This document shows positions 19,953 to 29,587 of a stretch of DNA of 64,000 nt, piece by piece. A program made the position numbers and the translations under genes. The notes beneath the pieces were generated by a model. That model was not told where the DNA came from and did not search any database. It saw only the letters and a list, made by a program, of their open reading frames with translations. Each line of letters starts with the position of its first letter. Position 1 is the stretch's first letter. Location of the stretch: the NCBI RefSeq assembly GCF_002995845.1, contig NZ_PVXP01000005.1, positions 35,152 to 99,151 of the forward strand. The letters are read 5' to 3'. The stretch is from Clostridium luticellarii (GTDB taxonomy: Bacteria; Bacillota; Clostridia; Clostridiales; Clostridiaceae).

Positions 19953-21242
19953 TTAATCATCCTTATCTTTATTTTTTATCTTGTCAAGTACATCAGAAAA
20001 CCTATTTTTATCAAGCTTTACCACCATGCTGTTTTTAGGTATTTTTCTTGGCACGAATACTATGCCCAATTTTTTATCGCCGTTCATCTTGCTGTAACTA
20101 ACCTGTTCAAAATTTCCCGCAGCTTTTTTTACCTTAAGCCATATGAAATTCGAACATTCTCTGATAACTTCTGCTATTTTATCTTCACTGCGGATTTCTT
20201 CATTATTTATCTCCACCAGCAGATCCCCACTTTTGATTCCCATTTCATCGGCTGGAGAATTAGGTGCCACCGCAAGTACCATAATACCCTCGTCGGTACT
20301 TATATATTTGGGAGTTCCTTTTACTTCTATGTGTCTCTGAAGCATTATAATACCTTCATGAGCTGCAGGTGCAAATATCACTACCAAAAACTTCAGCCAT
20401 ATACTTAAAACAGCCAGCTGTGCCAGGCCAAATAAAACAGCACTGTACAATATTATAAGTCCTCCCGACAAAAAAGATTTCTCCCTGGCGTCTCTGGTAA
20501 ATGTAACACTATTGTATCCTGTCACCGCATAAAATGGTATGAGGGACACCACTGCACTTTTTAAAACATCATAGGGTATGGAATTATTTATAAGCGGCCA
20601 CCACTGCGGAAGAGATACCTGCCAGGAAGTACCTGCAAGTGATCTGTCATGAAGCATAAAAAATACCGCCAGAGGAATTGCCCAATACCTTTGAAGTGCA
20701 AAACCTCCTATTATGTTTCCATTTTTACTTGAAAAAACAGGAATAGCTCCTGTTTTTCCATCCAGCATAACTAAAATTCCTTCTACAAAATGAAGTACTG
20801 CCACCATGCTCATAAGTGCCACTACATCTATTTTCAGAAAATCCAGACCGGAAATGTTAAAAATCCGTGAGGATGAAGCCAATACAAGACTTAAAAATCC
20901 CAATATTGCCCCAGAATATGAAAAGCATATAAATCTCAAATTAAAAAACATAAAGACTATAGATGCTAGGAATACTAAATCCACAGCTGAATCCTCATCA
21001 AAAACTATTCCCAAATAAGACATAATAATGCTTGCCAGTATACCTCCAAAAATTCCAATTACAAGCTGAGATACAGTGAGCTCAAAAGAAGAATTAATCC
21101 CCTCTCCAATTATCATCTTCTGCATTATAACTGTGTGCTTATTTTTTCTGTATAATGTAAACATTAAAATAGCTAAAACCAACAGAAAATATGGCTCTGT
21201 CAGTGCAAAAGCTATAGATTTCAACGTGTACAATAATATCAT
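19953..21242 (-). CDS. MinJ-like polytopic membrane protein with PDZ domain
   Basis: A 429-residue membrane protein with about seven to eight hydrophobic segments (residues 5-300) and a C-terminal PDZ domain (about 300-395, [29 protein letters not shown]). In Bacillus subtilis, MinJ has this layout, bridges DivIVA and MinD at the septum, and is encoded in the same neighbourhood (ftsEX, ctpB, minJ, uvrBA). The gene order here matches, so a division-site or polar scaffold is the best reading, although the sequence alone is weakly diagnostic. RBS GGAGAGGGG precedes the ATG. Confidence 0.75.
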   Translation of the reverse strand: MILLYTLKSIAFALTEPYFLLVLAILMFTLYRKNKHTVIMQKMIIGEGINSSFELTVSQLVIGIFGGILASIIMSYLGIVFDEDSAVDLVFLASIVFMFFNLRFICFSYSGAILGFLSLVLASSSRIFNISGLDFLKIDVVALMSMVAVLHFVEGILVMLDGKTGAIPVFSSKNGNIIGGFALQRYWAIPLAVFFMLHDRSLAGTSWQVSLPQWWPLINNSIPYDVLKSAVVSLIPFYAVTGYNSVTFTRDAREKSFLSGGLIILYSAVLFGLAQLAVLSIWLKFLVVIFAPAAHEGIIMLQRHIEVKGTPKYISTDEGIMVLAVAPNSPADEMGIKSGDLLVEINNEEIRSEDKIAEVIRECSNFIWLKVKKAAGNFEQVSYSKMNGDKKLGIVFVPRKIPKNSMVVKLDKNRFSDVLDKIKNKDKDD

Positions 21243-21383
21243 CAGAATTAATTCCCCTCTCCATCAAGTGATTCCTAAATGGCAATTCTCGGACAAACTA
21301 AGTTAGACAGAAATCATCTGCCTAACTTAAAATCTCAAATATATTATAATTATATATTCATTCAGCGTCAAAATTATTTAAAA

Positions 21384-22556
21384 TCATATCTTGCTCTTTG
21401 CTGTCTCTAAAGCTTTATTGAATTGAGGATCTTTAGTTCTATCATAGGCTGAATTCTTAAGAGTTTCAGGATACTTAATTTCTATATCAGGTTTTATCCC
21501 TTTTTTGTGTATATTCTCGCCATTCGGTGTATAATATTTCGATATGGTAACCTTAAGTGCAGTACCGTCTCCTGTATCCAGCACAGTCTGAACAACCCCT
21601 TTTCCATAGGTCTTTTCCCCAACTAAAGTTCCAAGTTTATAATCTCTGACTGCCCCGGAAAATATCTCTGAAGCACTGGCTGTATTGCCATTGGTAAGTA
21701 CAGTCAAAGGCAGATTGTTGAAATCCCCGCCTTTTGATTTATATTCCTTTTTATTATTATATTTATCTATAGTTGAGACTATTACCTTGCCTTTGGGCAC
21801 AAAATTTGAAACCATATCCACACATTGATCCAGAAGTCCTCCCGGATTATCTCTTAAATCCACAATCAAGGATTTCATTCCCTGTCCCTTCAGCGTATTC
21901 AATTCACTTTCAAAACTCTTAGCCGTATTCTCATCAAACATAGACACCTGGATATACCCCACTTTATCCTGGAGCATTTCACCCTTTACCGTGGAAATAT
22001 CTATCTTTTTCCTATCCACATTTACATCAAAACTGCCTTTGTTTTTCCTGTATATTGTGAGGGTAACTTTTGTATCTTCCTTGCCTTTCATGAGAGATAC
22101 CGCTTTTTCCAGTTCTTTTCCGCTAACTGCAGTTCCATTTACCTTCTGAATTATATCATTTTCAATTATTCCCGCCTTTTTGGAAGGTGAGTTGTCAAAT
22201 ACATCCATTACTACAATGTTATTGTCCTTTGCGGTGACCTGAATTCCTATTCCACTGTAATTTCCCTCAGTCTGGACATTAAAGTCATTATATTCCTTTT
22301 TATTCATAAATACAGTATATGGATCATTTAGAGACGAAGTCATTCCTTTTATGGCTCCCTCCACCAAGGTGCTGTCATTTATGGGACCATCATAATATTT
22401 ATATAACTCATTTCTAACCTGAAACAATTTTGAAAATTCTCCTATGACATTACCTTGAGTACTTCTTATGAAACTAGTAGTTCCAAACATTGTAAGAATA
22501 TTTGTCACAAGTACGATAACTACAGTATAAACCACCCATTTTTTTCTACTCTTCAA
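21384..22556 (-). CDS. S41 family C-terminal processing peptidase (CtpA/CtpB type)
   Basis: Secreted, membrane-anchored serine protease with a PDZ domain. In Bacillus, CtpB cleaves SpoIVFA to signal sigma-K activation during sporulation. The protein has an N-terminal membrane segment, PDZ (about 85-175, GIGIQVTAKDNNIVVMDVF) and the S41 domain with the nucleophile serine in GNTASASEIFSGAVRD and the base lysine in GEKTYGKGVVQT. The frame is open to a GTG at 22586, but that codon has no RBS. A TTG at 22556 is preceded by GAGGTGG and is preferred. It lies between ftsX and the MinJ-like gene. Confidence 0.93.
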   Translation of the reverse strand: MKSRKKWVVYTVVIVLVTNILTMFGTTSFIRSTQGNVIGEFSKLFQVRNELYKYYDGPINDSTLVEGAIKGMTSSLNDPYTVFMNKKEYNDFNVQTEGNYSGIGIQVTAKDNNIVVMDVFDNSPSKKAGIIENDIIQKVNGTAVSGKELEKAVSLMKGKEDTKVTLTIYRKNKGSFDVNVDRKKIDISTVKGEMLQDKVGYIQVSMFDENTAKSFESELNTLKGQGMKSLIVDLRDNPGGLLDQCVDMVSNFVPKGKVIVSTIDKYNNKKEYKSKGGDFNNLPLTVLTNGNTASASEIFSGAVRDYKLGTLVGEKTYGKGVVQTVLDTGDGTALKVTISKYYTPNGENIHKKGIKPDIEIKYPETLKNSAYDRTKDPQFNKALETAKSKI

Positions 22557-22665
22557 ACTATCCACCTCGTTTTCTGAAACATTCACTATATAGTATTTAT
22601 GTAAATCTTAAATAATTATAACACTAAAAAAAATAAATTTGCAGAAATATTTATAAAACTAAGGG

Positions 22666-22701
22666 CTGTTTCAAAATAATTTGTGAAACAACCCTTTAAA
22701 T
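22666..22701 (-). terminator. Terminator after ftsX
   Basis: AAGGGTTGTTTCA and TGAAACAGCCCTT (minus orientation) form a strong stem directly after the ftsX stop, followed by AGTTTT. It separates ftsEX from the protease gene. Confidence 0.75.
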
Positions 22702-22708
22702 GAATCAA

Positions 22709-23584
22709 TTAAACATTTAAGAATTTTCTAACGGACACTACGCTGCCTGCTCCCCCTATAATTACGCCGGCCAGCACAAACAGTGCCAGCATGCTGGTGA
22801 GCACATATTGGGGGCTAATCAGTTGGATCATCATAAATGCAGCTGATGCTTTAACATAAAGTACCCTGTACAGATAATACAATATAATATTTGACACTAC
22901 AGCTCCCACTACGCCTATTATTATACCTTCTATAATGAAAGGCCATCTTATGAACCAATCTGTGGCTCCAATATATTTCATTATGCCTATTTCTTTTCTT
23001 CTCGAATAAACTGTTATTTTTATGGTGTTTCCTATCAAAAACAGTGAAACTCCTATGAGCACTACAAATATAATGCTCCCTACCCATTTTATAGTTCTGG
23101 TTATAGCTATAACCTTATCTACAATACCTCTTCCATCCTGAATACTGTATATACCAGGCATACCCTTTATGTTGTCAACTACCTGGGATATAATTTCAGG
23201 TTTCTCCACCTTAACTATGTATGAACTTGGAATTGGATTGTCCTTGTCCAGCCCTTCCACCAGTGACTTATTCTGTTCTCCCAATTGATTTTTAAATTTA
23301 TCAAGTGCCTGACCTTTTGTCTCATAGTTCAGACTTACTATTCCGTCCATATCTTTTATCTTATTTTCAATATCCCTTTTCTGGGATGTAGTTATTTTAT
23401 CCTCCAGATACACTTTTACTTCTACCTTGGATTGGATTTCCAGCACCCCTTGTTTGATAGTAAGCATTGTAAGCATGGATATGCCGAATATAAAAAGTGT
23501 AGCCGCCACCGTGGCTGCTGCTGCTATGCTTATAGTCTTGTTTCTCTTTAAACTTCTAAATGCATCTTTTATAAAAAAGCCCAT
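22709..23584 (-). CDS. ftsX: Cell division protein FtsX
   Basis: Membrane partner of FtsE. The FtsEX complex uses ATP hydrolysis to activate cell-wall hydrolases outside the membrane. The product of about 291 residues has one N-terminal membrane segment (about 18-42), a large extracytoplasmic domain (about 45-160) and three C-terminal membrane segments, the standard FtsX topology. I place the start at MGFFIKDAF (ATG 23584, GAGG upstream) just after the ftsE stop. An in-frame ATG at 23599 would overlap ftsE and cannot be ruled out. Confidence 0.95.
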   Translation of the reverse strand: MGFFIKDAFRSLKRNKTISIAAAATVAATLFIFGISMLTMLTIKQGVLEIQSKVEVKVYLEDKITTSQKRDIENKIKDMDGIVSLNYETKGQALDKFKNQLGEQNKSLVEGLDKDNPIPSSYIVKVEKPEIISQVVDNIKGMPGIYSIQDGRGIVDKVIAITRTIKWVGSIIFVVLIGVSLFLIGNTIKITVYSRRKEIGIMKYIGATDWFIRWPFIIEGIIIGVVGAVVSNIILYYLYRVLYVKASAAFMMIQLISPQYVLTSMLALFVLAGVIIGGAGSVVSVRKFLNV

Positions 23585-23588
23585 GGCA

Positions 23589-24275
23589 CTAATCCTCATA
23601 ACCGTATGCACCCCTTTGCTCATCTCTTACTATAATGCCCTTTTCTATTGCTATAACCCTTTTCCTCATGGAATTTACTATATCACTTGCATGGGTTGCC
23701 ATCAATACTGTAGTTCCAGCATGATTTATGTCATTTATAGTATCCATTATATCCATAGAAGTATCTGGATCCAAATTTCCCGTAGGTTCATCTGCTATCA
23801 ATATGGATGGATTATTCACTATGGCCCTTGCCAGTGAAACCCTCTGCTGTTCTCCACCTGAAAGCTCATGGGGAAATGATTTGTACTTATGTGCCAGTCC
23901 AACCAGAGATAGTACAACAGGAACCTTTTTTCTTATTTCTCTCACAGGGGCCTCAATGACCCTCATGGCAAAAGCTACATTTTCATAAACATTAAGGGTG
24001 GGGATCAATCTAAAATCCTGGAAAACAACTCCCAGTTTTCTTCTATATAAAGGTATCTGTCTTCTCTTCAAATTCGTAACATCTACATTGTTGACTATTA
24101 TACTTCCAGTTGTTGGTTCAACTTCCTTCAAAATAGTCTTCACAAATGTACTTTTCCCCGCACCGCTGGGTCCAACTAAAAACACAAACTCTCCTTTTTC
24201 AATATCCAGATTTATATTAGATAATGCAAATATGTTGTTGTTGTAGACCTTGCTCACGTTCTTAAACTGTATCAT
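23589..24275 (-). CDS. ftsE: Cell division ATP-binding protein FtsE
   Basis: ABC ATPase of the FtsEX complex, 228 residues. Walker A GPSGAGKST lies near 35-43, the Q-loop region is VVFQDFRLIP (about 84), the signature is LSGGEQQRVSLARA (about 138) and Walker B is ILIADEPTGNLD. RBS AAGGAG precedes the ATG. It is adjacent to and probably coupled with ftsX. Confidence 0.97.
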   Translation of the reverse strand: MIQFKNVSKVYNNNIFALSNINLDIEKGEFVFLVGPSGAGKSTFVKTILKEVEPTTGSIIVNNVDVTNLKRRQIPLYRRKLGVVFQDFRLIPTLNVYENVAFAMRVIEAPVREIRKKVPVVLSLVGLAHKYKSFPHELSGGEQQRVSLARAIVNNPSILIADEPTGNLDPDTSMDIMDTINDINHAGTTVLMATHASDIVNSMRKRVIAIEKGIIVRDEQRGAYGYED

Positions 24276-24384
24276 CTAAACCTCTCCTTATATTTAACAA
24301 GTTTTTAAGCTTGTACATTACAAGGTTCATTATATCATAATAATGTAAAAAACCAAAAGTTAATTATATGAAATTATTATTAAT

Positions 24385-24426
24385 AAAAGCGGTGTCATAT
24401 TAAATTCATATAACACCGCTTTTTAC
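24385..24426 (-). terminator. Terminator after the transketolase genes
   Basis: Inverted repeat AAAAGCGGTGT ... ACACCGCTTTTT immediately follows the transketolase C-subunit stop. It has A and T runs on both sides, so it can act in both orientations. Confidence 0.8.
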
Positions 24427-24431
24427 CATAT

Positions 24432-25373
24432 TTATTTTAAAGTGAGTCCCTTTTTCACAGCTTTAGCTATGTCTTCTCCTGTAAGTCCATAGGCCTTCAA
24501 AAGTTCATCCGGCTTTCCACTTTCGCCAAAAGTATCTTTCACACCTACTCTTATAACCGTAGTAGGCAGATTTTCACTCAAAACTTCACATACAGCAGAA
24601 CCAAGTCCGCCAATGATGCTGTGTTCTTCTGCGGTTATAACCACACCTGTTTTCCTGGCAGCTTCCACTATAGCCTCTTTATCTATGGGTTTTATTGTAT
24701 GGATATTTAAAACGGACACCTTTATCCCTTCTTCAGCCAGGGTATTATAAGCCTCTAATGCTGCATCCACCATTATTCCCGTGGCAATGATAACTGCATC
24801 TCTCCCCTCTCTGAGTTTTACAGCTTTCCCAACTTCAAATTTATAATCCTCATTGTCATTTATAACAGATACCTTAGATCTTCCCAGCCTCACATAACAG
24901 GGTCCCTGCATTTCAGCCACAGCCCTGACCGCAGCCTCTGCCTCCACCGCATCACTTGGACAGATGACTGTCATGTTGGGAATGCTTCTCATAAGAGATA
25001 TATCCTCTATAGACTGGTGGGAAGCTCCATCTTCTCCTACGGTAAGTCCTGCATGGGTAGCACATATTTTAACATTTAAATTTGGATAACATATGGAATT
25101 TCTAATCTGTTCAAAAGCCCTTCCAGTTGCAAACATGGCAAAGGTACTTACAAATGGTATTTTATCACAGGTGGATATCCCCGCTGCTGCTGCCATCATG
25201 TTGGCTTCTGCTATACCCATATCCATAAACCTTTCTGGATATGCCTTCTTAAATTCAATAGTCTTGGTGGATTTTGAAAGATCCGCATCAAAAACCACTA
25301 TTTTTTCATTTTCAGCTCCCAATTCCTTTAAAGCTTTTCCATAAGCTTCTCTAGTTGCTATTTTATTTGACAT
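24432..25373 (-). CDS. Transketolase, C-terminal subunit
   Basis: Pyrimidine-binding and C-terminal half of a split transketolase, which transfers two-carbon units between pentose-phosphate sugars using thiamine diphosphate. The 313-residue protein has the pyrimidine-binding domain with the conserved glutamate region MGIAEANMMAAAAG (about 52), FATFAM-like VSTFAMFATGRAFEQIRN (about 75), HAGLTVGEDGASHQS and the C-terminal domain from about 190. ATG overlaps the N-subunit stop (TAATG). RBS GGAGGTG lies inside the upstream gene. Confidence 0.94.
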   Translation of the reverse strand: MSNKIATREAYGKALKELGAENEKIVVFDADLSKSTKTIEFKKAYPERFMDMGIAEANMMAAAAGISTCDKIPFVSTFAMFATGRAFEQIRNSICYPNLNVKICATHAGLTVGEDGASHQSIEDISLMRSIPNMTVICPSDAVEAEAAVRAVAEMQGPCYVRLGRSKVSVINDNEDYKFEVGKAVKLREGRDAVIIATGIMVDAALEAYNTLAEEGIKVSVLNIHTIKPIDKEAIVEAARKTGVVITAEEHSIIGGLGSAVCEVLSENLPTTVIRVGVKDTFGESGKPDELLKAYGLTGEDIAKAVKKGLTLK

Positions 25374-26197
25374 TACTCTTCACCTCCTATATCTTTTAGT
25401 GCCTGTTCACATTGTTCTATATTTGGTGCAGAACCGTGCCATCCCACTTGATTCTCCATGAAGGATACTCCCTTGCCTTTCACAGTCTTGCACACTATTA
25501 CAGTCGGTTTATCCTTAACTGACTTTGCCTCTTCAATGGCATCTGTGATCTGCTTAAAATCATGTCCATCTATTTCTATTACATGCCACCTGAATGCCTT
25601 GAATTTGTCACCAATAGGGTAGGCGGACATGACCTCTTCACAGGTACCATCTATCTGAAGTCCATTTGCATCTACAAAAGCTGTCAAATTATCCAGTTTA
25701 TAATGAGCCGCAGCCATGGAAGCTTCCCAGACCTCTCCTTCTTCAAGCTCTCCATCACCCAGCAGGGTATAAACTCTATAATTTTTTTTATCAATTTTAC
25801 CGCCAAGTGCCATACCGACAGCAGCAGACACTCCCTGACCCAGAGAGCCTGTAGACATGTCAACACCAGGGACTTCGTTCATATTGGGATGTCCCTGAAG
25901 TATAGATCCCAATTTTCTAAGTGATTTCAATTCATCTACATTAAAATATCCTTTTCTGGCAAGAGTACTGTATAGTACCGGAGCTGCATGTCCTTTTGAC
26001 AATACAAATCTATCCCTATTTAGATCTCTTGGTTTTTCAGGATCAACGTTCATTTCATAAAAATATAATGTAGTCAAAATTTCCACTGCAGACAGGGAAC
26101 CACCGGGATGGCCTGAACCAGCCTTTGTCAGCATCTTTATTATGTCTTTTCTTATAACTGAAGCAATTTTTTTGAGTTCCTCTATGTTTTTTCTCAC
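25373..26197 (-). CDS. Transketolase, N-terminal subunit
   Basis: Thiamine diphosphate-binding half of the split transketolase. The 274-residue protein has the ThDP signature [25 protein letters not shown] with the metal-binding GDG near 148, plus [14 protein letters not shown] near 28 and [11 protein letters not shown]. Split two-gene transketolases are common in Clostridia and Archaea. It starts at GTG with AGGAGG upstream. The two subunits should form one functional enzyme. Confidence 0.94.
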   Translation of the reverse strand: MRKNIEELKKIASVIRKDIIKMLTKAGSGHPGGSLSAVEILTTLYFYEMNVDPEKPRDLNRDRFVLSKGHAAPVLYSTLARKGYFNVDELKSLRKLGSILQGHPNMNEVPGVDMSTGSLGQGVSAAVGMALGGKIDKKNYRVYTLLGDGELEEGEVWEASMAAAHYKLDNLTAFVDANGLQIDGTCEEVMSAYPIGDKFKAFRWHVIEIDGHDFKQITDAIEEAKSVKDKPTVIVCKTVKGKGVSFMENQVGWHGSAPNIEQCEQALKDIGGEE

Positions 26198-26289
26198 AAC
26201 TTTAACCTCCTACTGATACTGCTAATACAGTTTCAGCTTTATTTTAACATAAAATTTTACTTTAACCTACATTAAAAAGTACAAAACTT

Positions 26290-26325
26290 CGCCCCTGTGC
26301 TTTTTAAACACCGGGGCTTATAATC
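26290..26325 (-). terminator. Hairpin downstream of mazF
   Basis: In minus orientation GCCCC G GTG ... CAC A GGGGC forms a GC-rich stem with one mismatch in the gap between mazF and the transketolase genes, followed by a TTTT-containing stretch. Confidence 0.55.
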
Positions 26326-26397
26326 AATAGTAAAAAAAATAACCAGTTTTTACTATTAAAGTTAAAAATTATAGGCTATTAGAATTCAACTGAAAAC

Positions 26398-26748
26398 TCA
26401 TTGAAGTCCAACACTTACTAAAAGTGCACCATCTACTTTTTTCATATCATTATCTGTCATATGACCAATTTTTTCTTTCAATCTTCTTTTATCCAGGGTT
26501 CTTATCTGTTCCAGCAATACCACCGAATCCTTATTGAGACCATAGGCCTCCGAGGATATTTCCACATGAGTCGGAAGTTTTGCTTTATTTATCTGAGAGG
26601 TAATAGCTGCAACGATTACGGTTGGACTATATTTATTACCTACATCATTTTGTATGATAATAACAGGCCTTACCCCCCCTTGTTCAGACCCAACTACAGG
26701 GCTTAGATCAGCATAAAATATATCTCCTCTTTTCACTATTGTTGTCAT
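26398..26748 (-). CDS. mazF: MazF/EndoA (NdoA) mRNA interferase toxin
   Basis: Sequence-specific endoribonuclease of the type II MazEF module. The product of about 116 residues, [20 protein letters not shown]..., closely follows the Bacillus EndoA pattern: [34 protein letters not shown] and [20 protein letters not shown], with the catalytic arginine and threonine positions present. The frame stays open 11 codons upstream, but homology and position favour the ATG at 26748, inside the end of the antitoxin gene. Order alr-mazE-mazF is as in Bacillus. Confidence 0.95.
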   Translation of the reverse strand: MTTIVKRGDIFYADLSPVVGSEQGGVRPVIIIQNDVGNKYSPTVIVAAITSQINKAKLPTHVEISSEAYGLNKDSVVLLEQIRTLDKRRLKEKIGHMTDNDMKKVDGALLVSVGLQ

Positions 26749-27028
26749 CTGGCAAATCACTCTCCGAAAGCTTCGCTTCATATTCTTTTAATTCCTTTAT
26801 GTCACTTGCAAAGCCCATTTCTGAAAATTCAAGATTAAGTTGTGCCATTTCCCTATATCCTTTTTCCATTTCTGATATTTCATTCAACCTTTTTTTCTCA
26901 CTAATATATAATATGATAACTTCCCTAATAAATTCACTCCTTTTTTTGCAATCTTCCTTAAGTGCCTTGTTGAATTCATTATATAGTGTTTCTGAGAGGT
27001 CTATTACTAATCTTTTAGAATTTGACAT
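26708..27028 (-). CDS. MazE/EndoAI-type (CopG/RHH) antitoxin
   Basis: Predicted antitoxin of about 106 residues, starting [19 protein letters not shown]. The N-terminal ribbon-helix-helix segment (about 1-45, ending [14 protein letters not shown]) should dimerise and bind the operon promoter. The middle [18 protein letters not shown] resembles the EndoAI toxin-binding segment. I chose 27028 because GGAGG lies 12 bases upstream; the frame extends 11 codons further. The gene overlaps mazF by 41 bases in another frame, giving a longer C-terminal tail (ending YILC) than Bacillus EndoAI. Confidence 0.88.
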   Translation of the reverse strand: MSNSKRLVIDLSETLYNEFNKALKEDCKKRSEFIREVIILYISEKKRLNEISEMEKGYREMAQLNLEFSEMGFASDIKELKEYEAKLSESDLPDDNNSEKRRYILC

Positions 27029-27593
27029 ATACAAATTAATACCTCCTATTACCCTACGCAAAAGATATATACAAGCTCATTATAGTACCAAATCTGCAGG
27101 CATGTCAAAGAAATTATCTATAATTTCACCAATTTTCTACTTGTATTTTTTGCCATAGGGTTTTTTATCTCTATAACTATTCTAATATAACTTTTCAATA
27201 TTCTCATTTAAGTATATTACAATTTATATGTAAAAATTTTCAGATATTAATTTAAACACTGTATGTATCAATTTTTATATCATCACAAATGGCACCTATA
27301 TACGTAAGTACTTATTGCATCTGGAAAAATCAATATTAGGCATTAACCAATCCTAATAATTATGTAATACTATACTAATACAGATATAATTTCATATATA
27401 CATATTATTTATACTGTACCAATTTTTAAATTTATATTCATAATATTGTCATATATAAAAGCAAAGTATGTAAAATTTATTGAAAAATGTAAATTGCCAA
27501 TATACTACATAATTATATAAATCGCCATCAGGGCTGCACGCAAATGCTTCATAATTTCGCATATGTAATATCAAACCTACTATTCATAATGCA
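27029..27593. other. AT-rich gap between alr and mazEF
   Basis: About 560 bases with no credible reading frame and strongly A/T-biased sequence. It should hold the mazEF promoter, but several TATAAT-like boxes occur and none stands out. I recognised no structured RNA here. Confidence 0.5.
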
Positions 27594-27625
27594 TACTGCC
27601 AGCTGTTAAAATGCCGGCAGTCATC
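27594..27625 (-). terminator. Hairpin after alr
   Basis: ACTGCCGGC ... CAGCTGGCAGT (minus orientation) forms a GC-rich hairpin directly after the alr stop. It lacks a clear T-run. Confidence 0.5.
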
Positions 27626-27629
27626 TTCG

Positions 27630-28796
27630 TTACCTTATCAAATAATTTTTTACTTTTATCACTTCCCCATTTTTTATATACACCCTTGGAATCCTCTTGC
27701 TCATCATACAGAGTACCTCATAACTTATGGTACCAAGAATTTTTGCTATATCCTCCGCATTAAACCTCAAGCCGTCCTTTTCTCCTATAAGCACAACTTC
27801 GTCTCCCACATTGACCTCACCTGCATCAGTAACATCCACCATACACTGATCCATACATATATTACCTACTACCGGAGCAAATTTCCCATTTATTATGACT
27901 TTTGCCTTACCAAACAGCATTCTGGTATATCCGTCTGCATACCCTATGGGCAAAGTTGCAATGACACTTTTCCTTTTGGATTGAAATTTTCTGCCATATC
28001 CCACATACTGTCCGGCTTCCAGTGTCTTTACATGAACTACACTGGCCTTTAAAGTCATAAGAGGTTTTATATTCAGTTCATTCTTGTCCACCTCATTGGA
28101 GGGATAATATCCATAAATTATTATTCCAGGCCTGACTGAATCGCAGTAGGTATCCGGCAGCTCCATTATAGCTGCACTGTTGGCTATATCTCTCATGTTT
28201 ATCTTTATTTTCTTCTCCATCAGCTTATCGTAGAATAATTTATACTTTTCAAATTGCTCCTGGGAATATGTTTTATCCAATTCGTCTGCTGTAGAAAAAT
28301 GTGAAAACAGACTTTGTATTTCTATATTGGGCAGCTGGCTTATCTTATAAATCTCATCTACGCTGTCATCATTTATTAAAAATCCTATCCTGCCCATTCC
28401 TGTATCCACAGCAATATGTATCTTTGCAGTTTTTCCTTTGTCTACAGCTGCTTTGGACAACTTACAGGCATACTCATAGGAGGGCGCTATGGTTTCTACA
28501 TCATAATCCAATATATCGCCAATAAGGGTATGAGGTATTATGCCAAGCACCATTATGGGTGATTTAATCCCCTTTTGCCTAAGTTCTACTGCCTCATCCA
28601 AAACAGCTACTGCCAGCCTTTCCACTCCATTTTCAAGAAGTACCTGAGAAACCTCGAAAGCTCCATGTCCATAGGCATCAGCTTTCACAACTCCTATCAA
28701 CCTCTTATGACCAACTTTTGATTTTATCTGACCTATATTGTATGTAAGGTTGTCTAAATTAACCTCTTCCCATACCGGTCTGTAATTTCTAAACAT
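27630..28796 (-). CDS. alr: Alanine racemase
   Basis: PLP enzyme interconverting L- and D-alanine for peptidoglycan. The product of about 388 residues has the PLP lysine in VVKADAYGHG (near 38), the catalytic tyrosine in VGYGRKFQSKRK (near 263) and the MDQCMVDVT segment of the second active-site half. I chose the ATG at 28796 because GAGGTGA lies seven bases before it. The frame extends 13 codons further without an RBS. Neighbours are as in the Bacillus acpS-ydcC-alr-mazEF cluster. Confidence 0.96.
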   Translation of the reverse strand: MFRNYRPVWEEVNLDNLTYNIGQIKSKVGHKRLIGVVKADAYGHGAFEVSQVLLENGVERLAVAVLDEAVELRQKGIKSPIMVLGIIPHTLIGDILDYDVETIAPSYEYACKLSKAAVDKGKTAKIHIAVDTGMGRIGFLINDDSVDEIYKISQLPNIEIQSLFSHFSTADELDKTYSQEQFEKYKLFYDKLMEKKIKINMRDIANSAAIMELPDTYCDSVRPGIIIYGYYPSNEVDKNELNIKPLMTLKASVVHVKTLEAGQYVGYGRKFQSKRKSVIATLPIGYADGYTRMLFGKAKVIINGKFAPVVGNICMDQCMVDVTDAGEVNVGDEVVLIGEKDGLRFNAEDIAKILGTISYEVLCMMSKRIPRVYIKNGEVIKVKNYLIR

Positions 28797-28898
28797 CAAT
28801 GCATCACCTCTGTATAATTGAATGAAAATCAACAATTTTAGTCCGTTAACTCAATTATATACCTTTTTCACAAAAATTGTGAGTACAATATTTCAATA

Positions 28899-29507
28899 TC
28901 AATTTATCTCAAACATATTTTCATTCATATCCAGGTTTGCCTTGAAATCAGTATAGTGTACATCTACTCTCTTTCTGCCTGTAGAATCAAATATTTTTAG
29001 ATAAACAGGTATATTGTGCTTTAAATTCACATACAATTCAGCCCTGCTTATATTTTTGTTGTTTCCAGGTATATCCAAATGAATAATCTGATACTCCTCC
29101 TCACTTACCTTTTTAAAGGAATTATCAATCTTTTCATTGGTATAGAGCAGCGATATATACTCTTCTACAAAGCAAAGCTTAAATAAGCTGTTGAAATTTT
29201 TATCCATACTGTATTTATCCTTGTTATCAATGTCCTTCACAAAAACTTTATTTCCCCTATAAATAATTACTCTATCTTTACTCAGATCAAATCTATCTCC
29301 ATACCTGCTGTCATAATACTGTCTGCCGCTGTAATTTACTTTCTGTTTGTCATTTTCTATTTGAATGTTCACACTGCAGGTGTAGCTATTCAGATCCTTT
29401 AAATAATATATTACTTTTTCTGTATTTTGAATATTCCTTCCATGAAATAAAAAAATAACAAGTAAAACAAAAGATATACCTATCACTATTAACAGCTTTT
29501 TATTCAC
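28899..29507 (-). CDS. YdcC/LolA-like sporulation-associated protein
   Basis: A 202-residue protein with an N-terminal membrane or signal segment (about 4-20) and a beta-rich domain reminiscent of the LolA/YdcC fold (repeated strands such as YSGRQYYDSRYGDRFDLS and LYVNLKHNIPVYLKIFD). Bacillus subtilis ydcC lies at the same place, between acpS and alr, and is a sporulation (sigma-E) gene. The role here is inferred mainly from position and fold. It has no lipobox cysteine. It starts at GTG with AGGAGG upstream. Confidence 0.65.
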   Translation of the reverse strand: MNKKLLIVIGISFVLLVIFLFHGRNIQNTEKVIYYLKDLNSYTCSVNIQIENDKQKVNYSGRQYYDSRYGDRFDLSKDRVIIYRGNKVFVKDIDNKDKYSMDKNFNSLFKLCFVEEYISLLYTNEKIDNSFKKVSEEEYQIIHLDIPGNNKNISRAELYVNLKHNIPVYLKIFDSTGRKRVDVHYTDFKANLDMNENMFEIN

Positions 29508-29587
29508 GTCATTCCTCCTGATTTACAGCTTTTCACTATTAATCTATTCTATTATATCTTCTGATATTACTTTTTTTTGAGTCTATT

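Noticed and set aside
23584..23623. ftsX start upstream, overlapping ftsE
   Set aside because: The longest frame begins inside ftsE without a proper RBS. The ATG at 23584 just after the ftsE stop matches the family N-terminus.
27062..27630. Search for a CRISPR array or small RNA in the long AT-rich gap
   Set aside because: No regular direct repeats and no stable GC-containing structure were seen, apart from the hairpin after alr.
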